A stretch of DNA of 64,000 bases from Actibacterium sp. 188UL27-1 (GTDB taxonomy: Bacteria; Pseudomonadota; Alphaproteobacteria; Rhodobacterales; Rhodobacteraceae), in the NCBI RefSeq assembly GCF_016901225.1, contig NZ_JAFEUL010000021.1, forward strand, positions 1 to 64,000. Reading direction: 5' to 3'. The translations under genes were made by a program, and so were the position numbers. The notes beneath the pieces are model-generated. The model was not told the DNA's origin, made no database searches, and saw only the letters and a program-made list of their open reading frames with translations. Below are positions 1-9,599 of the stretch, in pieces (the first letter of the stretch is position 1; each line of letters begins with the position of its first letter).

Positions 1-167
<167 letters not shown>

Positions 168-222
168 TCAACGGGCGCTGCGTATGCGGGCCAAACAGAA
201 AAATCAAGCCGTCTCGCGCAGA

Positions 223-819
223 TCAACTCTCAGGCGGGCGCCAACTTTTGGAAGATGCAGTTGCAGCGCTTTGCGCGCCCTCTTTCCGGACAAACCATTC
301 CGGGTTGGAGCGCATCCATTTCTCAACCAGACGCGCAGCATTATTGGCCAGGTTTTCGATCTGTTCCGCTTTGGACTGGGTCAGACCAGAGCCCACGACC
401 GTTTCACCGGACAGCCGCTCCAGCACGGTGATTTGTTTCGGTTTTTGATTGATCTTTCCACCGGCCGCATCATCCCAGACCGTGGCGCCAATGATCATGA
501 CGGATTTCGGCGACAGCACGATGGGCACACCGGGCACGGCAATGGAATATCCTTCGACACTAATCGCGATGTGATAAAGTTGGTCCCCCTGAAACCGGCT
601 GAAGCGGCGGTCGATCGCCTTTTTCATCGCGGTTTCCCATTCCTCCTCGGAGGCGCGACGAGAGGGCGGTACGAATTTGGCATTATCCGCAACGACGATG
701 TTATGGCCCAAACGAAACTCTCCGATCGGCTCAAACGGTTCGTCCAGGTCTTTGTCCGCAGCACAACCAACCAGCACAGTCAGCCCCGCCAACCAAAGAA
801 AACGGCGTATCATCAACAT
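223..819 (-). CDS. Predicted outer-membrane or periplasmic lipoprotein, unknown function
   Basis: This 198-residue protein begins MLMIRRFLWLAGLTVLVGCA, a basic N-terminus and hydrophobic stretch ending in a lipobox (L-V-G-C), so signal peptidase II processing and lipid attachment are expected. The open frame extends further upstream, but the ATG at 819 (or 813) places the signal sequence at the true N-terminus. The mature part has no motif I recognise. It is transcribed away from the P450 gene, with a gap of about 90 bases as the likely shared promoter region. Confidence 0.75.
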   Translation of the reverse strand: MLMIRRFLWLAGLTVLVGCAADKDLDEPFEPIGEFRLGHNIVVADNAKFVPPSRRASEEEWETAMKKAIDRRFSRFQGDQLYHIAISVEGYSIAVPGVPIVLSPKSVMIIGATVWDDAAGGKINQKPKQITVLERLSGETVVGSGLTQSKAEQIENLANNAARLVEKWMRSNPEWFVRKEGAQSAATASSKSWRPPES

Positions 820-909
820 CACATCACCCCGGTTATCCTTGGTTCGGTCTAGCCCGTCCGGCAAATCGCCGCAATTGTCCCTGCGGTCACGGTCCCTAGA
901 TGCAACGCT

Positions 910-2253
910 ATGAACACAGAGTATCCTCTTCCCGTCCGCGCAACGCTGGCCGATCAGCCTGCGGGTTTGCTGGCATCTTACGCCCAGTCCCAGCAAAATC
1001 TGCTGCGTTTAATCCCCAAAGCCGCGCTGGAGAAGCCCATTATTTCAGGCGTGACGGCGACGCGCTGGCATATGGTGATGGATCCAGGCGCGATCCGCCG
1101 GATCTTGCAGGCGCGGGTCGAAGATTATCCAAAATCCGATGTGGCCCGTGCCATCCTGCGCCCGGCTGTGGGCGACAGCATGATTAATGTCCATGGCACG
1201 GAATGGCGCCGACAACGCAGCCTGGCCGCACCGGTCTTTCAGCCGCGTCACGTCACCGGTCTGGGCCCGATCATGGCTGCTGCGGCAGATCATGCGGTTG
1301 AGCGTCTGGCCTCCCAAACGGGGCGCGCCACAAACCTGTTGGAGGAGATGACACGCGCCACGTTCGACGTCATTGCAGATGTCACCTTTTCCGGCGGTCA
1401 AGGGATCGACCGGACCAGCGTCCAGAATGCCATTGCGGCCTACGGCGTGGCGGCAGGCAAGATGTCGTTCCTGGATGTGCTGGGCGCGCCGGAATGGATC
1501 CCACGCCCGGCGCGCATCCGGCCGGCCCCTGCCCTGCAGGCCATGAAGGACATCGCCGATGACAGTATCGATGCTCGCCGCAGGACCGGTCATGCTGGCC
1601 CGCCTGACCTGTTGGATCTGTTGCTAGAGGCGGAAGCTGACGGATTTAGCCAAACGGATATTCGGGACAATCTACTAGCCTTCATCGTGGCAGGCCATGA
1701 AACAACGGCACTGACACTGGCCTGGTCACTGTATCTGTGCGGTGGTCACCCCGATATTCAGGAGCGCGCCCGGTCGGAAGCCCAGTGGGTCTTGAAAGGC
1801 CAGACCGCAACCGCCGCTGACGTGGCGCGGCTGCCCTACATTCGCCAGATCATTGACGAGACATTGCGCCTGTACCCTCCCGCGGCCTTCCTATCGCGCA
1901 TGGCACTGGAGCCAGATCAGATCCTGGGCTCACAGGTTTTGCACGGCGACACGCTGACCATCCCGGTTTATGCGGTCCACCGGCACAGGGCCCTTTGGGA
2001 TCACCCCGACCGGTTCGACCCGGATCGTTTCGCCGATCCCAAATCCATCCCCCGCTATACCTACCTGCCGTTCGGCGATGGCCCACGGATCTGTATCGGA
2101 GCACGCTTTGCGGTTCAGGAGGCGGTGATCATCCTCGCAACTCTTCTGGCGCGTTACAGATTTGAACCGGTGCCGGGCAAGGTGCCGGTGCCAACCCTGA
2201 TCATCACGCTACGACCAGAAGGCGGGGTCTGGCTGAACGTGTCACCGGCCTGA
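910..2253 (+). CDS. Cytochrome P450 monooxygenase
   Basis: This 447-residue soluble bacterial P450 has all the hallmark motifs: the I-helix oxygen-activation motif AGHETT (residues 261-266), the K-helix ETLR salt-bridge motif, and the heme loop FGDGPRICIG (388-397), in which Cys395 should be the axial thiolate ligand. There is no N-terminal membrane anchor. P450s insert one oxygen atom into a substrate using electrons from ferredoxin or a reductase, but no redox partner gene is nearby. The substrate cannot be deduced. The last 12 bases overlap the convergent M48 protease gene. Confidence 0.95.
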   Translation: MNTEYPLPVRATLADQPAGLLASYAQSQQNLLRLIPKAALEKPIISGVTATRWHMVMDPGAIRRILQARVEDYPKSDVARAILRPAVGDSMINVHGTEWRRQRSLAAPVFQPRHVTGLGPIMAAAADHAVERLASQTGRATNLLEEMTRATFDVIADVTFSGGQGIDRTSVQNAIAAYGVAAGKMSFLDVLGAPEWIPRPARIRPAPALQAMKDIADDSIDARRRTGHAGPPDLLDLLLEAEADGFSQTDIRDNLLAFIVAGHETTALTLAWSLYLCGGHPDIQERARSEAQWVLKGQTATAADVARLPYIRQIIDETLRLYPPAAFLSRMALEPDQILGSQVLHGDTLTIPVYAVHRHRALWDHPDRFDPDRFADPKSIPRYTYLPFGDGPRICIGARFAVQEAVIILATLLARYRFEPVPGKVPVPTLIITLRPEGGVWLNVSPA

Positions 2254-3387
2254 CGATTTGCAAACCGACTGAAGTGCGGCCCATTCCGTTTCCGACAGCA
2301 CCGGCTCAAACGCATCGGGCTGGGTTTCCGCGGCACGTGCGGCGGCGGCACGGCTGGCAAGGTTGGGATGGCTGCTGAGATACTCCATGGCGCCATCTGT
2401 ATCACCATACTCTTCACGCAGTTTATCAAAGAACGCTGCGAAAGCCTCCGCCGGCAAACCTGCATCTTTCAACAGGCGCAACGCGAATTCATCTGCCTGG
2501 GCCTCTGCCTCCCGCGTGTAGGAGGCCTGCATGACCTGTTCGGCCATGATCAATACCAGCGTGCCGCCCGCAAAATCACCCAGGACCATGCTCAGGATCC
2601 CGGCAGAGCCCGCCGCGCGCAATGCGATGCGAAGCGGATCGCGTGCCACGACATGCGCGATCTCATGGGCCAAGACTCCGGCGACCTCTTCCGGCGTGTC
2701 CGCCTTGTCGATCAAGCCGCTGAAAAACACGATATGCCCGCCAGGTGCCGCGAATGCATTGATCATTTCGGTTTTCATGATCCGGATTTTCAACGGATAG
2801 GGCAGGTCCAACTCATCCGTCAGCCGATCTGACATCTTGGCGATGGCCGCCTCAGCCTCCGATGTGCTGCAAAACTGGCCTGAATTGGCAAATTTCATGG
2901 TCTGCTCGATCTGGGCCACCACCGTCTCGCCGATGGCCTCCTCCCGCTTGGCCGGGATCAGCGTCGCCATCGTGTCAGCCAAGTTGGGCAGAAGAACAAA
3001 GAGGATCAGCAGCATCGCCGCCACCGCACCACCCGTCCAAAAGAACACCTTGCTGAGTGTCCCCGCGGGGACATCTGCCTTTCTAAGATATTGGCACGCG
3101 TCGCGCAGGGCGTCTGCATCGACCTGGTTCGGCACGAAAAGGCGCGCTTCGTCCTTGCCCGTTAGCCGAAAGACCTCGCCTTCCTCATGGCCGTGATCAC
3201 GGACGACGCGCATATCATCAAGGTCCCAGTTCTCCTGCGGGATCGAGGCGCCGGATGATTGATCCCGGCGGATGATCAACCACCCGCCAGGTTTATCCAG
3301 ACTGACCTCGACATCGCGTTCACCCGCTGTCTGGCCATCGAAGTACCTGCCCCCAAAGACCGGCAATGTCGATTGCGGGCTGGTCAC
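2242..3387 (-). CDS. Membrane-anchored M48 family zinc metallopeptidase
   Basis: The 381-residue protein has a soluble N-terminal region of about 120 residues, one transmembrane helix (VFFWTGGAVAAMLLILFVLL), and an M48 peptidase domain with the zinc motif HEIAH at 241-245. A downstream E-A-Q-A-D segment probably supplies the third ligand. The start is GTG at 3387, only 3 bases after the stop of the DUF898 gene, so the two are almost certainly co-transcribed. The family acts in membrane-protein or envelope quality control; the substrate is unknown. Confidence 0.9.
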   Translation of the reverse strand: MTSPQSTLPVFGGRYFDGQTAGERDVEVSLDKPGGWLIIRRDQSSGASIPQENWDLDDMRVVRDHGHEEGEVFRLTGKDEARLFVPNQVDADALRDACQYLRKADVPAGTLSKVFFWTGGAVAAMLLILFVLLPNLADTMATLIPAKREEAIGETVVAQIEQTMKFANSGQFCSTSEAEAAIAKMSDRLTDELDLPYPLKIRIMKTEMINAFAAPGGHIVFFSGLIDKADTPEEVAGVLAHEIAHVVARDPLRIALRAAGSAGILSMVLGDFAGGTLVLIMAEQVMQASYTREAEAQADEFALRLLKDAGLPAEAFAAFFDKLREEYGDTDGAMEYLSSHPNLASRAAAARAAETQPDAFEPVLSETEWAALQSVCKSSGR

Positions 3388-3390
3388 CGC

Positions 3391-4632
3391 TTAGAACCCG
3401 CCGCCGACATCCAGAGCATCGGCAAACCCCTCGGCATCGACCATCTCGTCATCACCGCGCTGACGTACCGTGTCCAACCGCGATGCGTTGAGGATCGTCG
3501 TGGATGTGACGTAATGCGCAATGATCGGCTGGTTCACCATCACGAGGATCAGGGCACCAGCGACAATGATGGCCAGTATGTAGCCCAAAAAGAAGATCAA
3601 ACCGCCCAGGGCAGCGCTGGCCATATCGGGCTGCTGGTTTGCCAAGCCGTCCGGATTCATCATCATGTCAAAGCTGCTGAACCCAATGATCGAACCGCCA
3701 ACGAGCCCGGCAACCAAAATTACGGCAAAAGCCGCCGCACCCGCAGCCAGTGATCCCAGCAGCACATGCCCGATCACGGTCCAGACTTTTGGCTTGGTGT
3801 CAAAACCTATGACATCACCCACCTTTTTGTGGTTCGCCATGCGGCGGAACCCATCCACCTGGAAATAGAAGATCCCGAAATAGAGCCAGAACGTCCCGAC
3901 GACACCACCCAGAATGGCTAGGGCAGGAATGTCCGAAAATCCCCCGATCGCGGCACCCCCAATGACAAGACCTAGACCAATGAAAATGTGTTTCATTGAG
4001 CCATACAGCATGGTCCATTTGCCGTCTTGGGCGAATTTGATATCGCCGTACCACGTCCGGTCGACCATATATTTTTCCAGCTTGAACGCAGCGAGTGGCG
4101 CCAGCAATCCAAGGGAAATGATGGTCAGTAGCGTATAGCCCAGCGCACGCAGCATATAGCCCACGGCGCCGGTTTCCGCCCCAAACCGGATGCCGCGCCA
4201 ACGGGTGCGCGACAGAAGATACCTGCGCGACCGATATTGCGCGAAAAAGACAAGCGGCAAGACGGCAAACAAGGTGATATAGGTCGCAGCGAGCTGACGC
4301 AGAACGGCTTGCGGATCTGTCCCACCGGCAAAGATATTCAGCCCGACGAAAAAGAGCAGCAACTGCAGGACGCCCAGATACAGGGCCAGCACCACGATGG
4401 CGACCAGAAAGCCCAGAAACTTTTCAAGCCCGGTGCCGGTATATTCAAACGGCGCGCCGCCCGGCGCAGTCGCCGACCACATGTAACGGCGGATGCGGGT
4501 CTTGGCCCAAAAGCGATAGATCCCCAGGGTGATCAGTGTCAGGAAGCCGGTTTTCATGGCCAGGCCAAACAGCGCCCCGCCATCGCCCCCATAGGCACCT
4601 TTAACGGTATCAGTCGAGCTGACAGTGCTCAT
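3391..4632 (-). CDS. YjgN/DUF898 family multi-pass membrane protein
   Basis: This is a 413-residue integral membrane protein with several hydrophobic segments and paired motifs of the form TLGIYRFWAKTRIRRYMW, typical of the DUF898 (YjgN) family. The ATG at 4632 is preceded by an AAGGA ribosome-binding site, which favours it over an in-frame start at 4665. The family function is not established. It is the first gene of a two-gene unit with the M48 peptidase, a pairing that hints at a joint envelope role. Confidence 0.85.
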   Translation of the reverse strand: MSTVSSTDTVKGAYGGDGGALFGLAMKTGFLTLITLGIYRFWAKTRIRRYMWSATAPGGAPFEYTGTGLEKFLGFLVAIVVLALYLGVLQLLLFFVGLNIFAGGTDPQAVLRQLAATYITLFAVLPLVFFAQYRSRRYLLSRTRWRGIRFGAETGAVGYMLRALGYTLLTIISLGLLAPLAAFKLEKYMVDRTWYGDIKFAQDGKWTMLYGSMKHIFIGLGLVIGGAAIGGFSDIPALAILGGVVGTFWLYFGIFYFQVDGFRRMANHKKVGDVIGFDTKPKVWTVIGHVLLGSLAAGAAAFAVILVAGLVGGSIIGFSSFDMMMNPDGLANQQPDMASAALGGLIFFLGYILAIIVAGALILVMVNQPIIAHYVTSTTILNASRLDTVRQRGDDEMVDAEGFADALDVGGGF

Positions 4633-4692
4633 ATCAATTGTCCTTCGGCAAAATAATTTGAGCACTCAAGATATAGACAACCTTGGAGACTG

Positions 4693-7011
4693 TCACGGGT
4701 CAAATCGATTGGTGCGAGGAAAGCCCCGGGGGGCCATACGACCGGCAGAGGCGCGTTTGGCAATCCATTCGGCCAGATCGCCCTCGGTGACAGTGCGGGT
4801 TCTACCACCGCTATCGAGCCATTTCAGCCCATCGGCCAGGGCGAATGTGGTCACATCGCTTAGGCCGCCATCCTTGTAACGTTGCAGACGCACGCCTTTG
4901 CCACGCCCCATCTCTGGCAGTTCCGCGGTGGGAAAGATCACCAGCTTACGGTTTTCCCCAACTGCGGCCACGTGATCCCCCCGGACAACGCAGCAGGACA
5001 GCGCCGCCGTCTCGGGCGGTTTTACGTTCAGCACCTGACGGCCCGAGCGCGTTTGGGCCACCACATCATCCGACGGCACGATAAAACCATCGCCAGCGGT
5101 CGAGGCCACCAACAGTTTCTGCCCAGGGCGGTGGATCAGCACGGTGACGATCTCCACCTCATTCGGCAGATCGACCATCAGGCGCACGGGCTCTCCCATG
5201 CCGCGACCGCCGGGCAAGGAACTGCCGGACAATGTGTAAAACCGCCCGTTCGAGCCAAAGACTAACAGCCGATCCGTGGTTTCCGCGTGAAAGATGAACC
5301 GCCCCTCATCGCCGTCCTTGAATTTCAAGGCGGTATCGAGGGCGATATGTCCTTTCATAGCGCGGATCCAACCCATCTTTGAGCAAACGACGGTGATCGG
5401 TTCGCGCTCGATCATCGCCTCCATCGGCACGTCTTCGATATCCCCCGCATCGGCAAAGCTGGTGCGGCGCGCACCACCGGGAGAGGATTTGCCGAACAGC
5501 TTGCGCACCTCTTTCAACTGATCGGCGATCTTGGCCCATTGCAGCCCCTCATCCTCCAACAGGTCCGACAGCTCGGCCCGTTCGGCCATCAGCGCATCGC
5601 GCTCCGCCACCAGTTCCATCTCTTCCAGTCGCCGCAGGGACCGCAGGCGCATGTTCAGGATCGCCTCGGCCTGAACTTCGTTGAGTTGGGTCAAACCAGT
5701 AGCGAGCGGCGGTTTGTAATCTGCCTCCGACGTCGCGCGGACATGGTCCTTTGCCCAATCTTCCGCACATAACGCGGCCTTGGGACTTTCATCATATCGG
5801 ATGATGTCAATCACACGGTCGAGGTTCAGGAATGCAATCAGCAAACCTTCCAGAACGTCCAACCTGTGGTCAATCTTTTCAATCCGATGCTGGGTCCGCC
5901 GCTGCAAAACGGCGCGGCGATGGTCCAGAAATGCGCGCAGCATTTCCCGCAGGCTGCAAACCTTTGGTGTGCGCCCATCGATCAGCACGTTCATGTTGAG
6001 GGAAAACCGCACTTCTAGGTCAGACGCCCGGAACAACATCCCCATCATCAGATCCGCGTCCACAGTCTTGGACCGCGGCTCCAGGATCAGACGAATATCC
6101 TCGGTGCTTTCGTCACGTACATCGGTCAGGAGCGGGATCTTTTTCAGCTGGATGATCTCTGCCAGCTTTTCGATCAGCTTGGATTTCTGCACCTGATACG
6201 GGATTTCGGTCACGACGATCTGCCACGCCCCGCGGCCCAGATCCTCTTTCTCCCACCGGGCGCGCAGACGAAAAGCGCCCCTGCCCGTCTGATAGGTCTC
6301 GGCAATGCTGTCCTTGGGTTCGACCAGAACGCCACCTGTGGGGAAATCTGGCCCTGGGACATGTTCCAGCAGTGTTTCATCCCGGGCATTGGGTGCCTTG
6401 ATCAGATGCAGGCACGCTGCGATCAGTTCATCCAGGTTATGTGGCGGGATATTCGTGGCCATCCCCACGGCGATCCCGCTAGAACCATTGGCCAAGAGGT
6501 TGGGAAAGATCGCTGGCAGCACCTCTGGCTCCGTCAGGCGGCCGTCATAGTTGGGCCGGAAATCAACGGCGTTTTCATCCAACCCCTCCAGCAGCGCTTC
6601 GGCTGCCGCTGCCATGCGCGCCTCTGTGTAGCGAGACGCCGCCGGTGCATCGCCATCAATATTGCCAAAATTGCCCTGACCATCGACGAGCGGATAACGC
6701 ATGGCGAAATCCTGGGCCAACCGCGCCATCGCATCATAGATCGCGCCGTCCCCATGGGGATGAAAATCCCCCATCGTGTCCCCGGATATCTTGGCCGACT
6801 TCATGAATTTGCCCGTCGAATTCAGATTGAGCCGCCGCATGGCGTAAAGGATCCGGCGATGAACCGGTTTTAACCCGTCACGCGCATCGGGCAGCGCGCG
6901 GTGCATGATCGTGGACAAAGCATATTGCAAATACCGTTCGCCAATGGCGCGGCGCAACGGCTCTGCAGACAGGTTGGGATCTAAATTGGGGGGATCTGCG
7001 TTATCGCTCAT
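4693..7011 (-). CDS. parC: DNA topoisomerase IV subunit A
   Basis: The 772-residue protein matches the GyrA/ParC family. The winged-helix region contains GDTMGDFHPHGDGAIYDAM, the classic quinolone-interaction segment, and the DNA-cleaving tyrosine is Tyr128 in ASRYTEARM. The C-terminal part is a beta-pinwheel of moderate length with no clear GyrA-box, so ParC is favoured over GyrA. With ParE it decatenates daughter chromosomes. No parE is in the window. Confidence 0.95.
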   Translation of the reverse strand: MSDNADPPNLDPNLSAEPLRRAIGERYLQYALSTIMHRALPDARDGLKPVHRRILYAMRRLNLNSTGKFMKSAKISGDTMGDFHPHGDGAIYDAMARLAQDFAMRYPLVDGQGNFGNIDGDAPAASRYTEARMAAAAEALLEGLDENAVDFRPNYDGRLTEPEVLPAIFPNLLANGSSGIAVGMATNIPPHNLDELIAACLHLIKAPNARDETLLEHVPGPDFPTGGVLVEPKDSIAETYQTGRGAFRLRARWEKEDLGRGAWQIVVTEIPYQVQKSKLIEKLAEIIQLKKIPLLTDVRDESTEDIRLILEPRSKTVDADLMMGMLFRASDLEVRFSLNMNVLIDGRTPKVCSLREMLRAFLDHRRAVLQRRTQHRIEKIDHRLDVLEGLLIAFLNLDRVIDIIRYDESPKAALCAEDWAKDHVRATSEADYKPPLATGLTQLNEVQAEAILNMRLRSLRRLEEMELVAERDALMAERAELSDLLEDEGLQWAKIADQLKEVRKLFGKSSPGGARRTSFADAGDIEDVPMEAMIEREPITVVCSKMGWIRAMKGHIALDTALKFKDGDEGRFIFHAETTDRLLVFGSNGRFYTLSGSSLPGGRGMGEPVRLMVDLPNEVEIVTVLIHRPGQKLLVASTAGDGFIVPSDDVVAQTRSGRQVLNVKPPETAALSCCVVRGDHVAAVGENRKLVIFPTAELPEMGRGKGVRLQRYKDGGLSDVTTFALADGLKWLDSGGRTRTVTEGDLAEWIAKRASAGRMAPRGFPRTNRFDP

Positions 7012-7146
7012 AAGGGTTGGGATACGCCACCCCCGGGATGCGGTAAAGTCACGGGTAATATTTCTGTGATTTTTTCAGGACTCGCGTGGAAGGCGATGTT
7101 AACGTTAATGACAGGTCCTTGACGGGACGAGGGATGGGTAAACGCG

Positions 7147-7695
7147 ATGTTACTGCGCTTGACGTTTATTTTGATGTTGGTTTTGGGTGCCGCGATGTGG
7201 ATCGTCGGCGACGGCCCCGATATGGACCGGGTGGCCCTTGCGGAGGCGCGCGCGAATGCCCAGCGTGAGGAAGCTGGCTTTGTCACAAGGACCAACAGTG
7301 ACGTCCTGTCCCTGACCCCCGGTGAAGATGCCCAAGCCGATCCGGAGCGTGAGGTCACGACGGCAGAGCCCGTTGCCGAACCGGCTACCGAAGCTGATGA
7401 AATCGCAGATCAGCTGGCCGCTAATTTGGCGAATCAACCCATTGAACCGCCCGAAGTCCAGCCGACGGATACGCGTCTGGCAGAACCTGACGAAACGATC
7501 GTGCTTTACGTCACGGGGCGTCGTGTGAACTTGCGGGCGGGCCCTTCGACCAACGACACCGTTTTGGGCCGGGTGAGCCGCGGGGATGCGGTTGAATTGG
7601 TCGACTACGAAGAGAATGGTTGGGCCCGGATCCGCGTGGCGGGCCTGTCTGCCGACGTATTCATGTCGGGCGACTTTTTGTCAGATAGCCGCTGA
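7147..7695 (+). CDS. Secreted or membrane-anchored SH3b domain protein
   Basis: The 182-residue protein starts with a hydrophobic signal or anchor (MLLRLTFILMLVLGAAMW). It continues through a low-complexity linker rich in Glu, Pro and Ala and ends in a bacterial SH3 domain at about 117-180 (VNLRAGPSTNDTVLGRVSRG). SH3b domains commonly bind peptidoglycan or peptides in the periplasm. It is divergent from parC across 135 bases that contain a TTAACGTTAA palindrome at 7099-7108. Confidence 0.85.
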   Translation: MLLRLTFILMLVLGAAMWIVGDGPDMDRVALAEARANAQREEAGFVTRTNSDVLSLTPGEDAQADPEREVTTAEPVAEPATEADEIADQLAANLANQPIEPPEVQPTDTRLAEPDETIVLYVTGRRVNLRAGPSTNDTVLGRVSRGDAVELVDYEENGWARIRVAGLSADVFMSGDFLSDSR

Positions 7696-7747
7696 CCCCC
7701 TGATCGCGGCGCTTGGCTGGACCTTGCACCAGCCATGACGCCATGCG

Positions 7748-8587
7748 ATGCCGTTGGTCATGAAGAAGACGCTTCTCATCACCGGTTCGTCGTCCGGCAT
7801 CGGATATGACGCGGCCCATGGCATGACACGGCGCGGTTGGCGGGTGTTTGCGACCTGCCGCAACCCTGACGACTGCGCGCGGCTGCGAGACGAGGGATTG
7901 GAGAGCGTGACGCTCGACGTGGCAGACCCGAACAGTATTCAAGCTGCCTTGGCGGAGATTTTGAACCGTACGGGCGGTACGCTGGGCGCGCTGTTCAATA
8001 ATGCAGCATTCGGTTTGCCTGGCGCTGTTGAGGATCTGCCGACTGACGGTTTGCGATCGATCTTTGAAACCAACCTCTTTGGGCTTCATCACCTCACCCG
8101 GGAGCTTATTCCGGTTATGCGCAAACAAGAGCATGGGCGGATCATCCAGAATTCCTCGGTCTTGGGTTTCGCCGCCCTGAAATGGCGCGGCGCTTATGTG
8201 GCGACCAAACATGCACTGGAAGGGCTGACGGATGTCATGCGCCTTGAACTGGCGGACACCCCGATAAAGGTCGTGCTGATCCAACCGGGCCCGGTCACAT
8301 CCCGCATCCGCGAAAACTCAATCCCTCACTTTGAACGCTGGATCGATTGGAAAGCATCCCCACGCAAGGCGCAGTATGAAGAGACGCTTTTGAAGCGATT
8401 GTATCAAACGGGCCCCAAAGACCGGTTCGAACTGCCTGCCGCCGCCGTCACACGCAAATTACATACTGCATTGACACATCCCAATCCAAAGCCGCGGTAC
8501 TTTGTGACAACACCGACGTATATCATGGCTGCGATGGAGCGGATTTTGCCCGTCCGCGCCGCCGACAAGGTTTTGCAAAAAATCTAA
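7748..8587 (+). CDS. Short-chain dehydrogenase/reductase (SDR), classical type
   Basis: This 279-residue Rossmann-fold oxidoreductase has the cofactor motif TGSSSGIG near residues 12-19 and the catalytic Y150-x-x-x-K154 in YVATK. The usual NNAG motif is NNAA here. The substrate cannot be read from sequence; the length and C-terminal extension resemble steroid- or lipid-type SDRs. The start may be the ATG at 7748 or at 7760 (MKKTLLITG); neither has a strong ribosome-binding site. Confidence 0.9.
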   Translation: MPLVMKKTLLITGSSSGIGYDAAHGMTRRGWRVFATCRNPDDCARLRDEGLESVTLDVADPNSIQAALAEILNRTGGTLGALFNNAAFGLPGAVEDLPTDGLRSIFETNLFGLHHLTRELIPVMRKQEHGRIIQNSSVLGFAALKWRGAYVATKHALEGLTDVMRLELADTPIKVVLIQPGPVTSRIRENSIPHFERWIDWKASPRKAQYEETLLKRLYQTGPKDRFELPAAAVTRKLHTALTHPNPKPRYFVTTPTYIMAAMERILPVRAADKVLQKI

Positions 8588-8645
8588 AGGCTGGCCATCG
8601 CACCGCAGCCGCCTACATCGCGTCAAACATCGCGAAGGAGTATCC

Positions 8646-8849
8646 ATGCGCACCGACCCCCTGTTTATTGCCGTTGCTCTGGCCGCCGTCATCGTATTGG
8701 GCATCCTTCTGTTTGGCATCGCCGCTTTTGCCAAAGGCGGAGAGTTCAACAAAAAATATGCCAATAAGATAATGCGCTGGCGGATCATCGCACAATTCGT
8801 GGCGATCCTAATGATCCTGGGCTTCGTCGCCTTGCGCCAAGGGGGATAA
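8646..8849 (+). CDS. Small twin-transmembrane (HIG1-like) protein
   Basis: The 67-residue protein has two hydrophobic helices (about 8-28 and 46-62) separated by a basic loop with NKKYANKIMRWRIIAQ. This resembles the short bacterial HIG1-domain proteins found beside cobalamin adenosyltransferase genes in Rhodobacterales. A GGAG-type site precedes the ATG. The stop is one base before the start of the downstream gene, so translation is probably coupled. HIG1 proteins can associate with respiratory oxidases; a similar role here is unproven. Confidence 0.8.
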   Translation: MRTDPLFIAVALAAVIVLGILLFGIAAFAKGGEFNKKYANKIMRWRIIAQFVAILMILGFVALRQGG

Positions 8850-8850
8850 T

Positions 8851-9423
8851 ATGGTCGTTCTAAACAAAATTTACACAAAGACCGGTGATGCTGGCGAAAC
8901 CGCTTTGGGCAACGGGTCCCGGGTGGCCAAATACTCGATGCGCGTGACCAGCTACGGCACGGTCGATGAATGTAACGCCACCGTGGGTTTGGCCCGTTTG
9001 CATGCCGTGGGGCTGATGGATGCCCAACTGGCCATGATCCAAAACGATTTGTTTGACCTTGGCGCCGACCTTTGTCGCCCCGACATGGACAAGGATGCGG
9101 AGTCTGAATACCCCCCGCTTCGCATGGCACCCGCCCAGGTCCTGCGGCTTGAGGGTGAGATCGACGCCATGAACAATGCGCTGGAGCCACTGCGCAGTTT
9201 CATTTTGCCCGGTGGCAGCGCGCTCGCCGCACATCTGCATCTGTGCCGCACGGTTTCACGACGGGCCGAACGCCTGACGGTCGAACTGGCGACAATGGAG
9301 AATGTGAACCCCGCAGCGGTGCAGTATCTGAACCGGCTCAGTGATTGGTTTTTTGTGGCCTCTCGCATTGCGAATAATGACGGTAAGGATGACGTCCTGT
9401 GGGTTCCCGGCGCGAACCGCTAG
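8851..9423 (+). CDS. PduO-type corrinoid (cob(I)alamin) adenosyltransferase
   Basis: The 190-residue protein contains the N-terminal ATP-binding signature KIYTKTGDAGETALGNG and the later motifs RRAERLTVEL and YLNRLSDWFFVASR of the PduO/MMAB family. It transfers adenosine from ATP to reduced cobalamin to form adenosylcobalamin, the cofactor of enzymes such as methylmalonyl-CoA mutase. It follows the twin-transmembrane gene without a gap and precedes etfBA by 176 bases. Confidence 0.93.
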   Translation: MVVLNKIYTKTGDAGETALGNGSRVAKYSMRVTSYGTVDECNATVGLARLHAVGLMDAQLAMIQNDLFDLGADLCRPDMDKDAESEYPPLRMAPAQVLRLEGEIDAMNNALEPLRSFILPGGSALAAHLHLCRTVSRRAERLTVELATMENVNPAAVQYLNRLSDWFFVASRIANNDGKDDVLWVPGANR

Positions 9424-9599
9424 CGGTTTCCTATTGGCGACACATGTCCCCGCAACAGCCACAATATTCAGTGGATCCCAGTCAAAGCCGTGCAAAACGC
9501 GGCGTCCCGGCATGGGATGCGTCGCTTTTACGCTGTCCCGACCGGGTCTGACCCGCTAACTAATCCGCCTAGACTGATGAACTCGAGGGAGACACGCAG

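Noticed and set aside
9415-9428. AACCGCTAGCGGTT palindrome over the stop of the cobalamin adenosyltransferase gene
   Set aside because: Without a loop it cannot form a stable hairpin, and no T-run follows. Too little to call a terminator.
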